The notes under the pieces are model-generated. The model was not told the DNA's origin, made no database searches, and worked only from the letters and a program-made list of their open reading frames with translations. From the NCBI GenBank assembly GCA_020635715.1, contig JACJZG010000018.1:1-64000 (forward strand): 64,000 nucleotides of DNA. The letters run 5' to 3'. Positions 7,372 to 15,293 of this stretch are shown in pieces (the stretch's first letter is position 1; each line of letters starts with the position of its first letter). Made by a program: the position numbers and the translations under genes. This stretch comes from Flavobacteriales bacterium. GTDB lineage: Bacteria > Bacteroidota > Bacteroidia > Flavobacteriales_F > PHOS-HE28.

Positions 7372-8820
7372 ATGGCACAAGACACCGACGATATCCTCCG
7401 CGAGGTCACCGAAAAGGAATACGCCTACGGTTTCGTCACGGACATCGAGAGCGAGAAGGCGCCCAAGGGCCTGAACGAGGACATCGTGCGCTTCATCAGC
7501 GCCAGGAAGAACGAGCCCGAATGGATGCTCGAGTGGCGGCTGGAAGCCTTCCGCCTGTGGCAGAAGATGGAGGAGCCCGAATGGGCCCATGTGCACTACC
7601 CGAAGATCGACTACCAGAACGCGTACTACTACAGCGCACCCAAGAAGAAGCCCACGCTCAACAGCCTGGACGAAGCCGATCCCGAGCTGGTGAAGACCTT
7701 CGAGAAGCTGGGCATCTCGCTGGAAGAGCAGAAGCGCCTGGCCGGTGTGGCGGTGGACGTGGTGTTCGACAGCGTGAGCGTGAAGACCACCTTCAAGGAG
7801 ACGCTCAAGGAGAAGGGCATCATCTTCTGCGCGTTCAGCGAGGCCGTGCATGAGCATCCCGAGCTGGTGAAGAAGTACATCGGCAGTGTGGTGCCGCGCA
7901 CCGACAACTACTTCGCCGCGCTCAACAGCGCCGTGTTCAGCGACGGCAGCTTCTGCTACATCCCGCCGGGCGTGCGCTGCCCCATGGAGCTCAGCACCTA
8001 CTTCCGCATCAACGAGGCCATGACCGGCCAGTTCGAGCGCACGCTGCTGATCGCCGATGAAGGCGCGTACGTGAGCTACCTCGAAGGCTGCACCGCCCCC
8101 ATCCGCGACGAGCACCAGCTGCACGCCGCCGTGGTGGAACTGGTGGCGCTGAAGGACGCCGAGATCAAGTACAGCACCGTCCAGAACTGGTACCCCGGCG
8201 ACAAGGAGGGCAAGGGCGGCATCTACAACTTCGTCACCAAGCGCGGCCTGTGCCTGGGTGAGCGCAGCAAGATCAGCTGGACGCAGGTGGAGACCGGCAG
8301 CGCCATCACGTGGAAGTACCCCAGCTGCGTGCTCAAGGGCGACGACAGCATCGGCGAGTTCTACAGCGTGGCGGTCACCAACAACCGTCAGCAGGCCGAC
8401 ACCGGCACCAAGATGGTCCACATCGGCAAGGGCACGAAGAGCACCATCGTGAGCAAGGGCATCAGCGCGGGCCTCAGCAACAACAGCTACCGCGGCCTGG
8501 TGAGGATCGGCCGGGGCGCGAAGGGCGCGCGCAACTTCAGCCAGTGCGATTCGCTGCTGCTCGGCGACCGCTGCGGTGCGCACACCTTCCCCTACATTGA
8601 AAGCGAGAACCCGAGCGCGATGGTGGAGCACGAGGCCACCACGAGCAAGATCGGCGAGGACCAGATCTTCTACCTCAACCAGCGAGGCATCGAAACGGAG
8701 AAGGCCGTGAGCCTGATCGTGAACGGCTACTGCAAAGAGGTACTGAACCAGTTGCCGATGGAGTTCGCGGTGGAAGCCCAAAAGCTGTTGGCTGTAAGCC
8801 TTGAAGGATCTGTAGGATGA
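7372..8820 (+). CDS. sufB: Fe-S cluster assembly protein SufB
   Basis: This 482-residue protein is the core scaffold subunit of the SufBCD complex, which assembles Fe-S clusters with SufC ATP hydrolysis and sulfur from SufS-SufE. Typical segments are SVVPRTDNYFAALNSAVFSDG, CIPPGV-type CYIPPGVRCPMELSTYFRIN, the beta-helix core (LIADEGAYVSYLEGCTAP) and C-terminal SMVEHEATTSKIGEDQIFYL-like AMVEHEATTSKIGEDQ. Length is as expected. The stop codon (8818-8820) is embedded in the left arm of an inverted repeat that marks the insertion separating sufB from sufC. Confidence 0.97.
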   Translation: MAQDTDDILREVTEKEYAYGFVTDIESEKAPKGLNEDIVRFISARKNEPEWMLEWRLEAFRLWQKMEEPEWAHVHYPKIDYQNAYYYSAPKKKPTLNSLDEADPELVKTFEKLGISLEEQKRLAGVAVDVVFDSVSVKTTFKETLKEKGIIFCAFSEAVHEHPELVKKYIGSVVPRTDNYFAALNSAVFSDGSFCYIPPGVRCPMELSTYFRINEAMTGQFERTLLIADEGAYVSYLEGCTAPIRDEHQLHAAVVELVALKDAEIKYSTVQNWYPGDKEGKGGIYNFVTKRGLCLGERSKISWTQVETGSAITWKYPSCVLKGDDSIGEFYSVAVTNNRQQADTGTKMVHIGKGTKSTIVSKGISAGLSNNSYRGLVRIGRGAKGARNFSQCDSLLLGDRCGAHTFPYIESENPSAMVEHEATTSKIGEDQIFYLNQRGIETEKAVSLIVNGYCKEVLNQLPMEFAVEAQKLLAVSLEGSVG

Positions 8821-8940
8821 TTGCTGATTTCTGATCGCTGATTCGCCACTCCCACCCTCATCACTTCCCCTCAACTACACCACACCGCCCCGGATCAGCG
8901 ATCAGTCAATTCGGAATCAGCAATTAGAAATCAACAATGG
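8817..8940. repeat. Large imperfect inverted repeat between sufB and the four-helix-bundle gene
   Basis: The left arm (about 8817-8847, ATTGCTGATTTCTGATCGCT...) is closely matched by the reverse complement of the right arm (about 8892-8940). The spacer is a C-rich ~45 bp. The right arm contains AATTAGAAATCA (8922-8933), and the four-helix-bundle ATG sits at its end. Confidence 0.6.
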
Positions 8941-9347
8941 CAACGATCACAACATTCGAAGAACTAGGTATCTGGCAGAAGGCCCGTGAGCTCTGCAAGG
9001 TGATCTGGGGTCTCACACAGAGGGAGCGGTTCGCCAAGGACTTCGGACTAAAGGATCAGATCAATCGCTCGTCAGGTTCTTGCATGGACAACATAGCCGA
9101 AGGCTTCGAGCGCGACGGCACCAAGGAGTTCGTCCAGTTCCTGTCGATCTCGAAGGGTTCCATCGGCGAAACGCGCTCACAACTCTATCGGGCATTGGAC
9201 CGGGGACACATCACACAAGCAGAGTTCGACCAAGCCTTCTACATGTGCAAGGACGAAAGCAAGGACATCGGCAACTTCATGCGTTACCTGCGAACCACGG
9301 ACATCAAAGGCAACAAGTACCCGCGTAAGCCATCGGCAGCGAATTAG
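8937..9347 (+). CDS. Four-helix-bundle (S23/IVP-type) protein inserted in the SUF operon
   Basis: The 136-residue protein matches the S23/intervening-sequence four-helix-bundle family. Hallmarks are FEELGIWQKARELCK at the N-terminus, QINRSSGSCMDNIAEGFERD in the middle, and KGSIGETRSQLYRALDRGHI followed by FMRYL. Family members lie inside some 23S rRNA intervening sequences, and related proteins serve as accessory proteins of diversity-generating retroelements; most, like this one, are free-standing with unknown function. It has no evident link to Fe-S assembly. Both gene ends lie in copies of the same AATTAGAAATCA repeat, so it looks like a cassette dropped between sufB and sufC. Confidence 0.92.
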   Translation: MATITTFEELGIWQKARELCKVIWGLTQRERFAKDFGLKDQINRSSGSCMDNIAEGFERDGTKEFVQFLSISKGSIGETRSQLYRALDRGHITQAEFDQAFYMCKDESKDIGNFMRYLRTTDIKGNKYPRKPSAAN

Positions 9348-9364
9348 AAATCAGCCAATCAGCA

Positions 9365-9367
<3 letters not shown>
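9342..9367 (+). repeat. Direct repeat closing the four-helix-bundle cassette
   Basis: AATTAGAAATCA (9342-9353) is identical to 8922-8933. The TAG inside it is the stop codon of the four-helix-bundle gene, and a following CAATCAGCAATG supplies the sufC start codon. Confidence 0.65.
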
Positions 9368-10111
<744 letters not shown>

Positions 10112-10142
10112 ATGGCGCATGGAACGCACAACGTTTGATCAA

Positions 10143-10175
10143 CGCACCCGTACCGTCGACCCCCAGGGTCGACCC
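10143..10175 (+). repeat. SUF-operon intergenic palindromic repeat, copy 2
   Basis: Shares CGCACCCGTANCGTCGACCC with 7316-7349. Here the mirror is perfect: GTCGACCC (10155-10162), a CCA loop, GGGTCGAC (10166-10173). It lies 11 bp before the sufD start. Confidence 0.65.
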
Positions 10176-10183
10176 GTGATGCC

Positions 10184-11449
10184 ATGAGCACAGCAACTGC
10201 CACCGATCCCAAGGCCGCGGTGCTACCACGGCTGGAGGGCTCCACTTGGCCCGGCGCCGCCGAAGCCCTGGCCCAGGCACGCGCGCTGCCAATCCCCACC
10301 AGCAAGACCGAGGCGTGGAAGTATACCCGTGTGGGCAAGCTGTTCAACCAGCCTTATGCCGCACCGAAGGGTGATGCGAACGTGGCACTTCCCGCCCGTC
10401 TTCCCTTCGAAGCCACACGCGTGGTCTTCGTGAACGGCCACTTCCGCGCGGACCTCAGTGACGACCTGAAAGGTCAGAAGGGACTGGTGATCGACAGCCT
10501 GAAGCACCACCTCACCCACGGCCCGGTGCAGGAGCACTACGGCACCTTGGCGCCCACCGACGAACGCCTCTTCACCGCCATGAACACCGCCGCGCCCACC
10601 GACGGCCTGATCCTGCTGGTGACCAAGGGCGTGAAGGTGGAGCGGCCGATCCATGTGCTGCACGTTACAACGTGGGAGCGCCAGCTGGTGCAACCGCGCG
10701 ACCTCTTCATGCTGCACGAAGGCACCGAGGCCGAAGTGATCATCGAGCACATCGCAATGGATACGCCCGAGGCCTTCGTCAACAGCGTGAGCGAGTGCGT
10801 GGTGGGTGAAGGTGCCCACCTCACGATCCACAAGTTGCAACATGAGTCCAATGGCCCGGCGAACATCAGCTTCGATGGCGTACGCGTGGATGCCAAAGGC
10901 CATTTCAGCATCAGTACCACCACACTGGATGGCGCGCTGATCCGCAATGAGGTGAAGGTATCGCTGGCCGGTCCGGAGGCGCATGCCGAACTGAACGGCG
11001 TATACCTGCTGAACGGCACCACGCACTGCGACAACCATACCTACATCGGTCACGATGTGCCGGACTGCACCAGCGACGAGCTCTACAAGGGCATCGTGGC
11101 GGGCAAGGGCACCAGCGTGTTCAACGGCAAGGTGTACGTGAAGCAGGACGCCCAGCGCACGCGGGCCTACCAGAGCAACGCCAACATCCTCTTGTGCGAC
11201 GATTCCAAGGTGTACACCAAGCCCGAGCTGGAGATCTACGCCGACGACGTGAAGTGCAGCCACGGGTGCACCATCGGCCGCCTGGACGAGAAGGGTCTGT
11301 TCTACCTGCGCAGCCGCGGAGTGAGCGAGGCTGAGGCGCGCAAGCTGATGGCCCATGCCTTCATCACCGAGGTGGTGGAGCGCGTGCAGAACGAGGATTG
11401 GAAGGCGGTCTTGACTGAACTCATCGATAACAAACTCGCACAGCTGTGA
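10184..11449 (+). CDS. sufD: Fe-S cluster assembly protein SufD
   Basis: SufD is the SufB paralogue that completes the SufBCD scaffold and is linked to iron entry. The 421-residue protein has the N-terminal helical part (TSKTEAWKYTRVGKLF) and a long beta-helix. Near the C-terminus are the family segments TDNHTY-like CDNHTYIGHDVPDC, FNGKVYVKQDAQRT, CDDSKVYTKPELEIYADDVKCSHGCTIG and LFYLRSRGVSEAEAR. It is co-directional with sufBC, and its TGA overlaps the GTG of sufS (GTGA), indicating translational coupling. Confidence 0.96.
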   Translation: MSTATATDPKAAVLPRLEGSTWPGAAEALAQARALPIPTSKTEAWKYTRVGKLFNQPYAAPKGDANVALPARLPFEATRVVFVNGHFRADLSDDLKGQKGLVIDSLKHHLTHGPVQEHYGTLAPTDERLFTAMNTAAPTDGLILLVTKGVKVERPIHVLHVTTWERQLVQPRDLFMLHEGTEAEVIIEHIAMDTPEAFVNSVSECVVGEGAHLTIHKLQHESNGPANISFDGVRVDAKGHFSISTTTLDGALIRNEVKVSLAGPEAHAELNGVYLLNGTTHCDNHTYIGHDVPDCTSDELYKGIVAGKGTSVFNGKVYVKQDAQRTRAYQSNANILLCDDSKVYTKPELEIYADDVKCSHGCTIGRLDEKGLFYLRSRGVSEAEARKLMAHAFITEVVERVQNEDWKAVLTELIDNKLAQL

Positions 11450-12699
11450 GCAGCAAAGCGGCACCGGTCTCCAGCACGTTCAACGTGGAGGAGATCCGCG
11501 CGCAGTTCCCCATCCTGAAGGAGCTGGTGCACGGCAAGCCGCTGGTGTACTTCGACAACGCCGCGACCAGCCAGAAGCCGCGCCGCGTGATCAAGGCCGA
11601 GAGCGCCTACTATGCCACGATCAACGCCAACGTGCACCGAGGCGTGCATACGCTGAGCACCAAGGCTACCGAAGCGCAGGAGGCCACACGCGAGACCATC
11701 CGCAAGCACATCAATGCGAAGCACGCGCACGAGGTCATCTTCACCAGTGGCACCACGGCGAGCCTGAACCTGGCGGCGTTCAGCCTGGGGCAGCTTCTTC
11801 TGAACAAAGGCGATGAAGTGCTGATCAGCGGCATGGAGCACCACTCGAACATCGTTCCATGGCAGATGGTGTGTGAGCGGTATGGCGCCACATTGCGAGT
11901 AATCCCGATAACCTCCTCTGGTGAATGGGATTTTTCGATTGCTAATTCGCTAATTGCTGATTCCGCCTCGTGCAAGATCCTAGCGGTAAGCCACGTCAGC
12001 AACACGCTGGGCACGATCAACCCCGTGAAGCAACTGATCGCCGAGGCGAGAAAGCGCGGCATCATCACCGTGGTGGACGGCGCACAGGCCATCGCGCACT
12101 TGGACGTGGACGTGCAGGACCTCGGTTGCGACCTCTATGCCTTCAGCGGGCACAAGGCTTATGGTCCTACAGGTACAGGAGTGCTCTACGGCCGCGAGGA
12201 GCTGTTGGAACGCATGCCTCCTTGGCAGGGTGGTGGCGAGATGATCGACACCGTCACGCTCGAGAAAAGTACCTGGGCGAAACTGCCCTTCAAGTTCGAG
12301 GCGGGCACACCGCACATCGCGGGCATCATCGGTTTGGGCGAGGCCATCCGCTGGATGGAGGACTACGACAAGAACGCCATGGCCGCGCACGAGCAGCTCT
12401 TGCTAGAGCATGCGACGAAGGAGTTGCTCGCCATCGATGGCCTGCGCATCATCGGCACAGCGAAAGAGAAGGTGGGCGTGATCAGCTTCGTGATCGAAGG
12501 TGTACACCACTACGACCTCGGCACATTGCTCGACCAGCAGGGCATTGCTGTACGCACGGGCCACCACTGCACCCAGCCGCTGATGGACCGATTCGGCGTG
12601 AGCGGGACGACGCGGTCGAGTTTCGCGTGTTTCAATACGGTTGAGGAAGTGGATGCGATGGCAGCGGCGACAAGGAAGGCCGTCAAGATGCTGCGATGA
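11446..12699 (+). CDS. sufS: Cysteine desulfurase SufS
   Basis: This PLP enzyme releases sulfur from cysteine as a persulfide for Fe-S assembly. The 417-residue protein has the PLP-binding lysine in SGHKAYGPTG, the substrate-binding FDNAATSQKP at the N-terminus and the active-site cysteine in RTGHHCTQPLMDRFG. The start is GTG overlapping the sufD stop by four bases. A short AT-rich segment (about 11937-11965, residues WDFSIANSLIADSASCK) carries the repeat found around the four-helix-bundle gene. It sits in frame in a variable surface part and all catalytic motifs are intact. Confidence 0.96.
   Translation: MSSKAAPVSSTFNVEEIRAQFPILKELVHGKPLVYFDNAATSQKPRRVIKAESAYYATINANVHRGVHTLSTKATEAQEATRETIRKHINAKHAHEVIFTSGTTASLNLAAFSLGQLLLNKGDEVLISGMEHHSNIVPWQMVCERYGATLRVIPITSSGEWDFSIANSLIADSASCKILAVSHVSNTLGTINPVKQLIAEARKRGIITVVDGAQAIAHLDVDVQDLGCDLYAFSGHKAYGPTGTGVLYGREELLERMPPWQGGGEMIDTVTLEKSTWAKLPFKFEAGTPHIAGIIGLGEAIRWMEDYDKNAMAAHEQLLLEHATKELLAIDGLRIIGTAKEKVGVISFVIEGVHHYDLGTLLDQQGIAVRTGHHCTQPLMDRFGVSGTTRSSFACFNTVEEVDAMAAATRKAVKMLR
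11937..11965 (+). repeat. In-frame copy of the four-helix-bundle flanking repeat inside sufS
   Basis: CTAATTGCTGATTCCG (11950-11965) is identical over 16 bases to the reverse complement of 8912-8927. It is preceded by a second ATTGCTAATTCG unit. Its composition is far more AT-rich than the rest of sufS. Confidence 0.6.
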
Positions 12700-13208
12700 G
12701 GGCGCTTTGGCACATATCCGCTTTTGCCATGCTCCGCTGGACCTGCGGGGCCGGCGCAAGCACTCCCACCTCGAACGGCCTATCGCAAGAGTGGTTGCTA
12801 ACACAAGCGGATGGTGTTGTGGACAGCGATGGCTCAGCGACGGGCCTGATTGTCCCACGACTCTTCCAACAATCCACTCCGTTCCACATTTTATCGATCA
12901 GCCGGAACTACGGAGCACATTCGTCGTCACGGGATACATCCGAATGCGATGGCTGGTCGTTAACCGGGAACGAATGTGCTACGGTGTTGGCTGATTTCGC
13001 GCCTATCACAGGTCCCGATTGGCATCATTTCTTCGATGTGTTCCAATGCCAGATCCAAGGTGAATTGTCGCAGGATGGCCATGTCTTCGGATTCGCGATC
13101 AATGCTGGTTCGTGGCTGAGCGTGGCCTGTGGGGATACCGGGCTCCTATTTGGTGACATGGAAAAGAAATACACAGAACTGTTCGTCAGTCCCGTATGGT
13201 CTGAATAG
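12696..13208 (+). CDS. Hypothetical protein between sufS and sufE
   Basis: The 170-residue frame starts at an ATG overlapping the sufS stop (ATGA) and ends 8 bp before sufE, so it is likely in the operon. The N-terminus (MRALWHISAFAMLRW) could be a weak signal or anchor. The rest is Cys-, Trp- and Ser-containing, with no motif I recognise (FHILSISRNYGAHSS, ITGPDWHHFFDVFQCQI). Base composition is lower in GC than the neighbouring suf genes and codon use looks less biased, which suggests a recent arrival or a decaying gene. No function is proposed. Confidence 0.5.
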   Translation: MRALWHISAFAMLRWTCGAGASTPTSNGLSQEWLLTQADGVVDSDGSATGLIVPRLFQQSTPFHILSISRNYGAHSSSRDTSECDGWSLTGNECATVLADFAPITGPDWHHFFDVFQCQIQGELSQDGHVFGFAINAGSWLSVACGDTGLLFGDMEKKYTELFVSPVWSE

Positions 13209-13216
13209 GAAGACTG

Positions 13217-13648
13217 ATGAGCACGTCCACTACACTCGCCCAAACCCAGCAAGAGCTCATCTCCGAGTTCGCCCTATTCTCCGACTGGCAGGACCGGTAC
13301 GAGCACCTGATCGAGCTGGGCAAGGACCTGCCCTTGATCGCGCCGGAGAACAAGACCGACGACAACCTGGTGCGCGGATGCCAGAGCCGGGTGTGGTTGC
13401 ACGCCGCCCCACAGAACGGACTGGTCCACTTCACCGCCGACAGTGACGCCATGATCACCAAGGGCATCGTGGCCCTGCTGGTGCGTGTGTTCAACGATCG
13501 CACGCCAGAGGAGATCATCGGTGCTTCCACCGAATTCATAGACACCATCGGCCTGCGTGCACACCTCAGCCCGAACCGTGCGAACGGCTTGAGCGCGATG
13601 ATCGACCAGATGAAACGCTACGCACTCGCCTACTCCGCCAAGTCATGA
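13217..13648 (+). CDS. sufE: SufE-family sulfur acceptor
   Basis: SufE takes the persulfide from SufS and passes it to SufBCD. The 143-residue protein has the typical start (ELISEFALFSDWQDRYEHLIELG) and the active-site cysteine in DDNLVRGCQSRVWL, followed by TADSDAMITKGIVALL. Length is normal. A purine-rich AGGAAG lies 6-11 nt before the ATG, one of the few Shine-Dalgarno-like sequences in the window. The 3' end overlaps the next gene by four bases (ATGA). Confidence 0.95.
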   Translation: MSTSTTLAQTQQELISEFALFSDWQDRYEHLIELGKDLPLIAPENKTDDNLVRGCQSRVWLHAAPQNGLVHFTADSDAMITKGIVALLVRVFNDRTPEEIIGASTEFIDTIGLRAHLSPNRANGLSAMIDQMKRYALAYSAKS

Positions 13649-13965
13649 CACCGGAGGAAAAGAAACACCTCGAGGAACGCGTGATCGACATGCTGAAGAG
13701 CGTGTACGACCCGGAGATCCCCGTGGACATCTACGAGCTGGGGTTGATCTACGACGTGGTGATCCACGAGGACGCCAGCGTCTACATCAAAATGACGCTG
13801 ACCAGTCCGGCGTGCCCGGTGGCGGAGAGCCTGCCGAACGAGGTGGAACAGAAGGTGGCCGGTGTGCAGGGCGTGAAGAGCGCCAAGGTGGAGATCACCT
13901 TCGAACCGCCTTGGGACCGCACGATGATGAGCGAGGCAGCGCAGCTGGAGTTGGGGTTCATGTGA
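13645..13965 (+). CDS. SufT-like MIP18/DUF59 Fe-S maturation protein
   Basis: This 106-residue DUF59 protein is of the type found at the end of SUF operons and involved in Fe-S protein maturation. The domain spans nearly the whole chain: LKSVYDPEIPVDIYELGLIYDV, then the conserved cysteine in LTSPACPVAESLP, and VKSAKVEITFEPPWDRTMMS. It overlaps sufE by ATGA. I call it SufT-like from context; related DUF59 proteins (PaaD type) are similar in sequence. Confidence 0.93.
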   Translation: MTPEEKKHLEERVIDMLKSVYDPEIPVDIYELGLIYDVVIHEDASVYIKMTLTSPACPVAESLPNEVEQKVAGVQGVKSAKVEITFEPPWDRTMMSEAAQLELGFM

Positions 13966-14018
13966 TCACCCCGGCCGAACTGCACCAAGAGCCTTTTCAG
14001 GATCTCTTCAAACGCGCT

Positions 14019-14675
14019 CTAAGGCCCGCCTACAAGGAAGGACATTGAAGCGTGGCCTCGCGCTTCCGAACAGCTGATGACGTACACCCCGGGGGTCAGA
14101 TCACCGATGTGAACCTGTCCGACGCTCGCAGGTGTTGCGCGTTGCAAAGCTCCCGTGCTGGAAATGATATCCACCGTTCCACGAATGGCGGATCGATCGA
14201 CCGGCCAGCGGATGAGATCCCCGGAAATGCTGAACAGCGGAGCCTCGAACCGCCCGATGTGATCCAGCCCTGTCGCGCAGCTTGTCAGCAGGGTGTCCGA
14301 AACCACCTCCGAGGTATCACCGTCCATGATCCCGTACGTATCGACCCGGACGATATCCGTGCCGACAGGCAGCGTGACCTGCACTTCGTCGCTGGTGGTA
14401 CACCCTACTTGTGGCCAGGGACCGCTGATATCATAGTACAGATCCACGGTGGTCAGACCCGCTTCCGAAGTAAGCGCCTGACCCTGAAGCCCAGGGCAGG
14501 TACCGCCGTATCCGAAGGGGAAGAAGACCACTACGGAAACACTCAGGGAATCACATGCCGAGTGATGTACATCCAGGGCTGTGATCCATTGGCCGATGCC
14601 ATCCTTCGGTAGCGCGGATAGTGCGATGATCAACATGAGCGACCTTGCGGCCCTGCCAACAAGAGATAGGTCCAT
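14019..14675 (-). CDS. Secreted T9SS type A-like client protein, unknown function
   Basis: The 218-residue protein has a Sec signal (hydrophobic stretch about residues 10-27; a start at the internal Met near residue 14 is also possible). A Cys-containing central part of ~130 residues is not recognised. The C-terminal ~65 residues read as a sorting domain: GTVDIISSTGALQRATP, VHIGDLTPGVYVISCSE, then MSFLVGG. Such domains direct secretion through the T9SS. It is convergent with the SUF operon and divergent from DUF2480. Confidence 0.7.
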   Translation of the reverse strand: MDLSLVGRAARSLMLIIALSALPKDGIGQWITALDVHHSACDSLSVSVVVFFPFGYGGTCPGLQGQALTSEAGLTTVDLYYDISGPWPQVGCTTSDEVQVTLPVGTDIVRVDTYGIMDGDTSEVVSDTLLTSCATGLDHIGRFEAPLFSISGDLIRWPVDRSAIRGTVDIISSTGALQRATPASVGQVHIGDLTPGVYVISCSEARGHASMSFLVGGP

Positions 14676-14732
14676 GTATCATTGACAAGCAGCTTGTCGG
14701 AAACGCTGCCTGCGTGCCGATCTTTGCGCAGC

Positions 14733-15272
14733 GTGCAGGAACAGGAGCCCATCATCAACAAGGTCGCGTCGAGCGGGATCATCACCCTCGACCTGGAGGA
14801 GCTGTACCCGGCTGGTGAGCGCGTGGTCTTCGATCTGAAACCGCTGCTCTGGCAGGAGGTCGCCTTGAAAGAGGACGATCTGCGTGCCTTCTGCAAGTCC
14901 CATGACTGGGCGCAGTACAGCGGCAAGTTCGTGAGCGTGCATTGCAGCGTGGATGCGATCATCCCCACGTGGGCGTTCATGCTCGTGGCCACGCAACTCC
15001 AGCCCCACGCCGCGTTCGTCACACAGGGTGATGCCGACCAACTGGAGCGCACCGTGTTCACGCGATTCGTGCAGCAATTGGACATTGAGCCTTACCGCAG
15101 CGCGCGTGTGGTGGTGAAGGGCTGCAGCAAATTGCCCGTGCCATTGAACGCCTATGTGGAGCTGAGTGCGAAGCTGTTACCGGTGGTGAAGAGCCTGATG
15201 TTCGGGGAGCCGTGCAGTACTGTTCCGCTGTACAAAGCGCCGAAGGCCGTAAGTGGCACCACCGGCGCCTGA
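14733..15272 (+). CDS. DUF2480-family protein
   Basis: The 179-residue protein matches the Bacteroidota DUF2480 family: EPIINKVASSGIITLDLEEL and FDLKPLLWQEVALKEDDLRAF at the N-terminus, and IPTWAFMLVATQL further in. The function is unknown; it is cytoplasmic with no signal. I place the start at the GTG (14733) because homologous proteins begin at this point. In addition, a GATCTTTG box ends 6 nt before it, and the longer frame from 14682 would include that box as coding sequence. Confidence 0.85.
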   Translation: MQEQEPIINKVASSGIITLDLEELYPAGERVVFDLKPLLWQEVALKEDDLRAFCKSHDWAQYSGKFVSVHCSVDAIIPTWAFMLVATQLQPHAAFVTQGDADQLERTVFTRFVQQLDIEPYRSARVVVKGCSKLPVPLNAYVELSAKLLPVVKSLMFGEPCSTVPLYKAPKAVSGTTGA

Positions 15273-15293
15273 CCGGGACCGTACCTTGGCCTG

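Noticed and set aside
7357..8874. Long antisense open frame opposite sufB (and similar ones opposite sufD at 10223-11464 and opposite the giant T9SS gene at 19297-21030)
   Set aside because: They mirror the codon pattern of certain genes in GC-rich DNA, show His/Ala/Val-rich low-information sequence and have no domain or promoter support.
13962..14048. 28-residue GTG frame overlapping the SufT-like stop (GTGA)
   Set aside because: The overlap style fits the operon, but the peptide shows no motif and no independent signal; it may be the remnant of a longer gene. Not enough to call.
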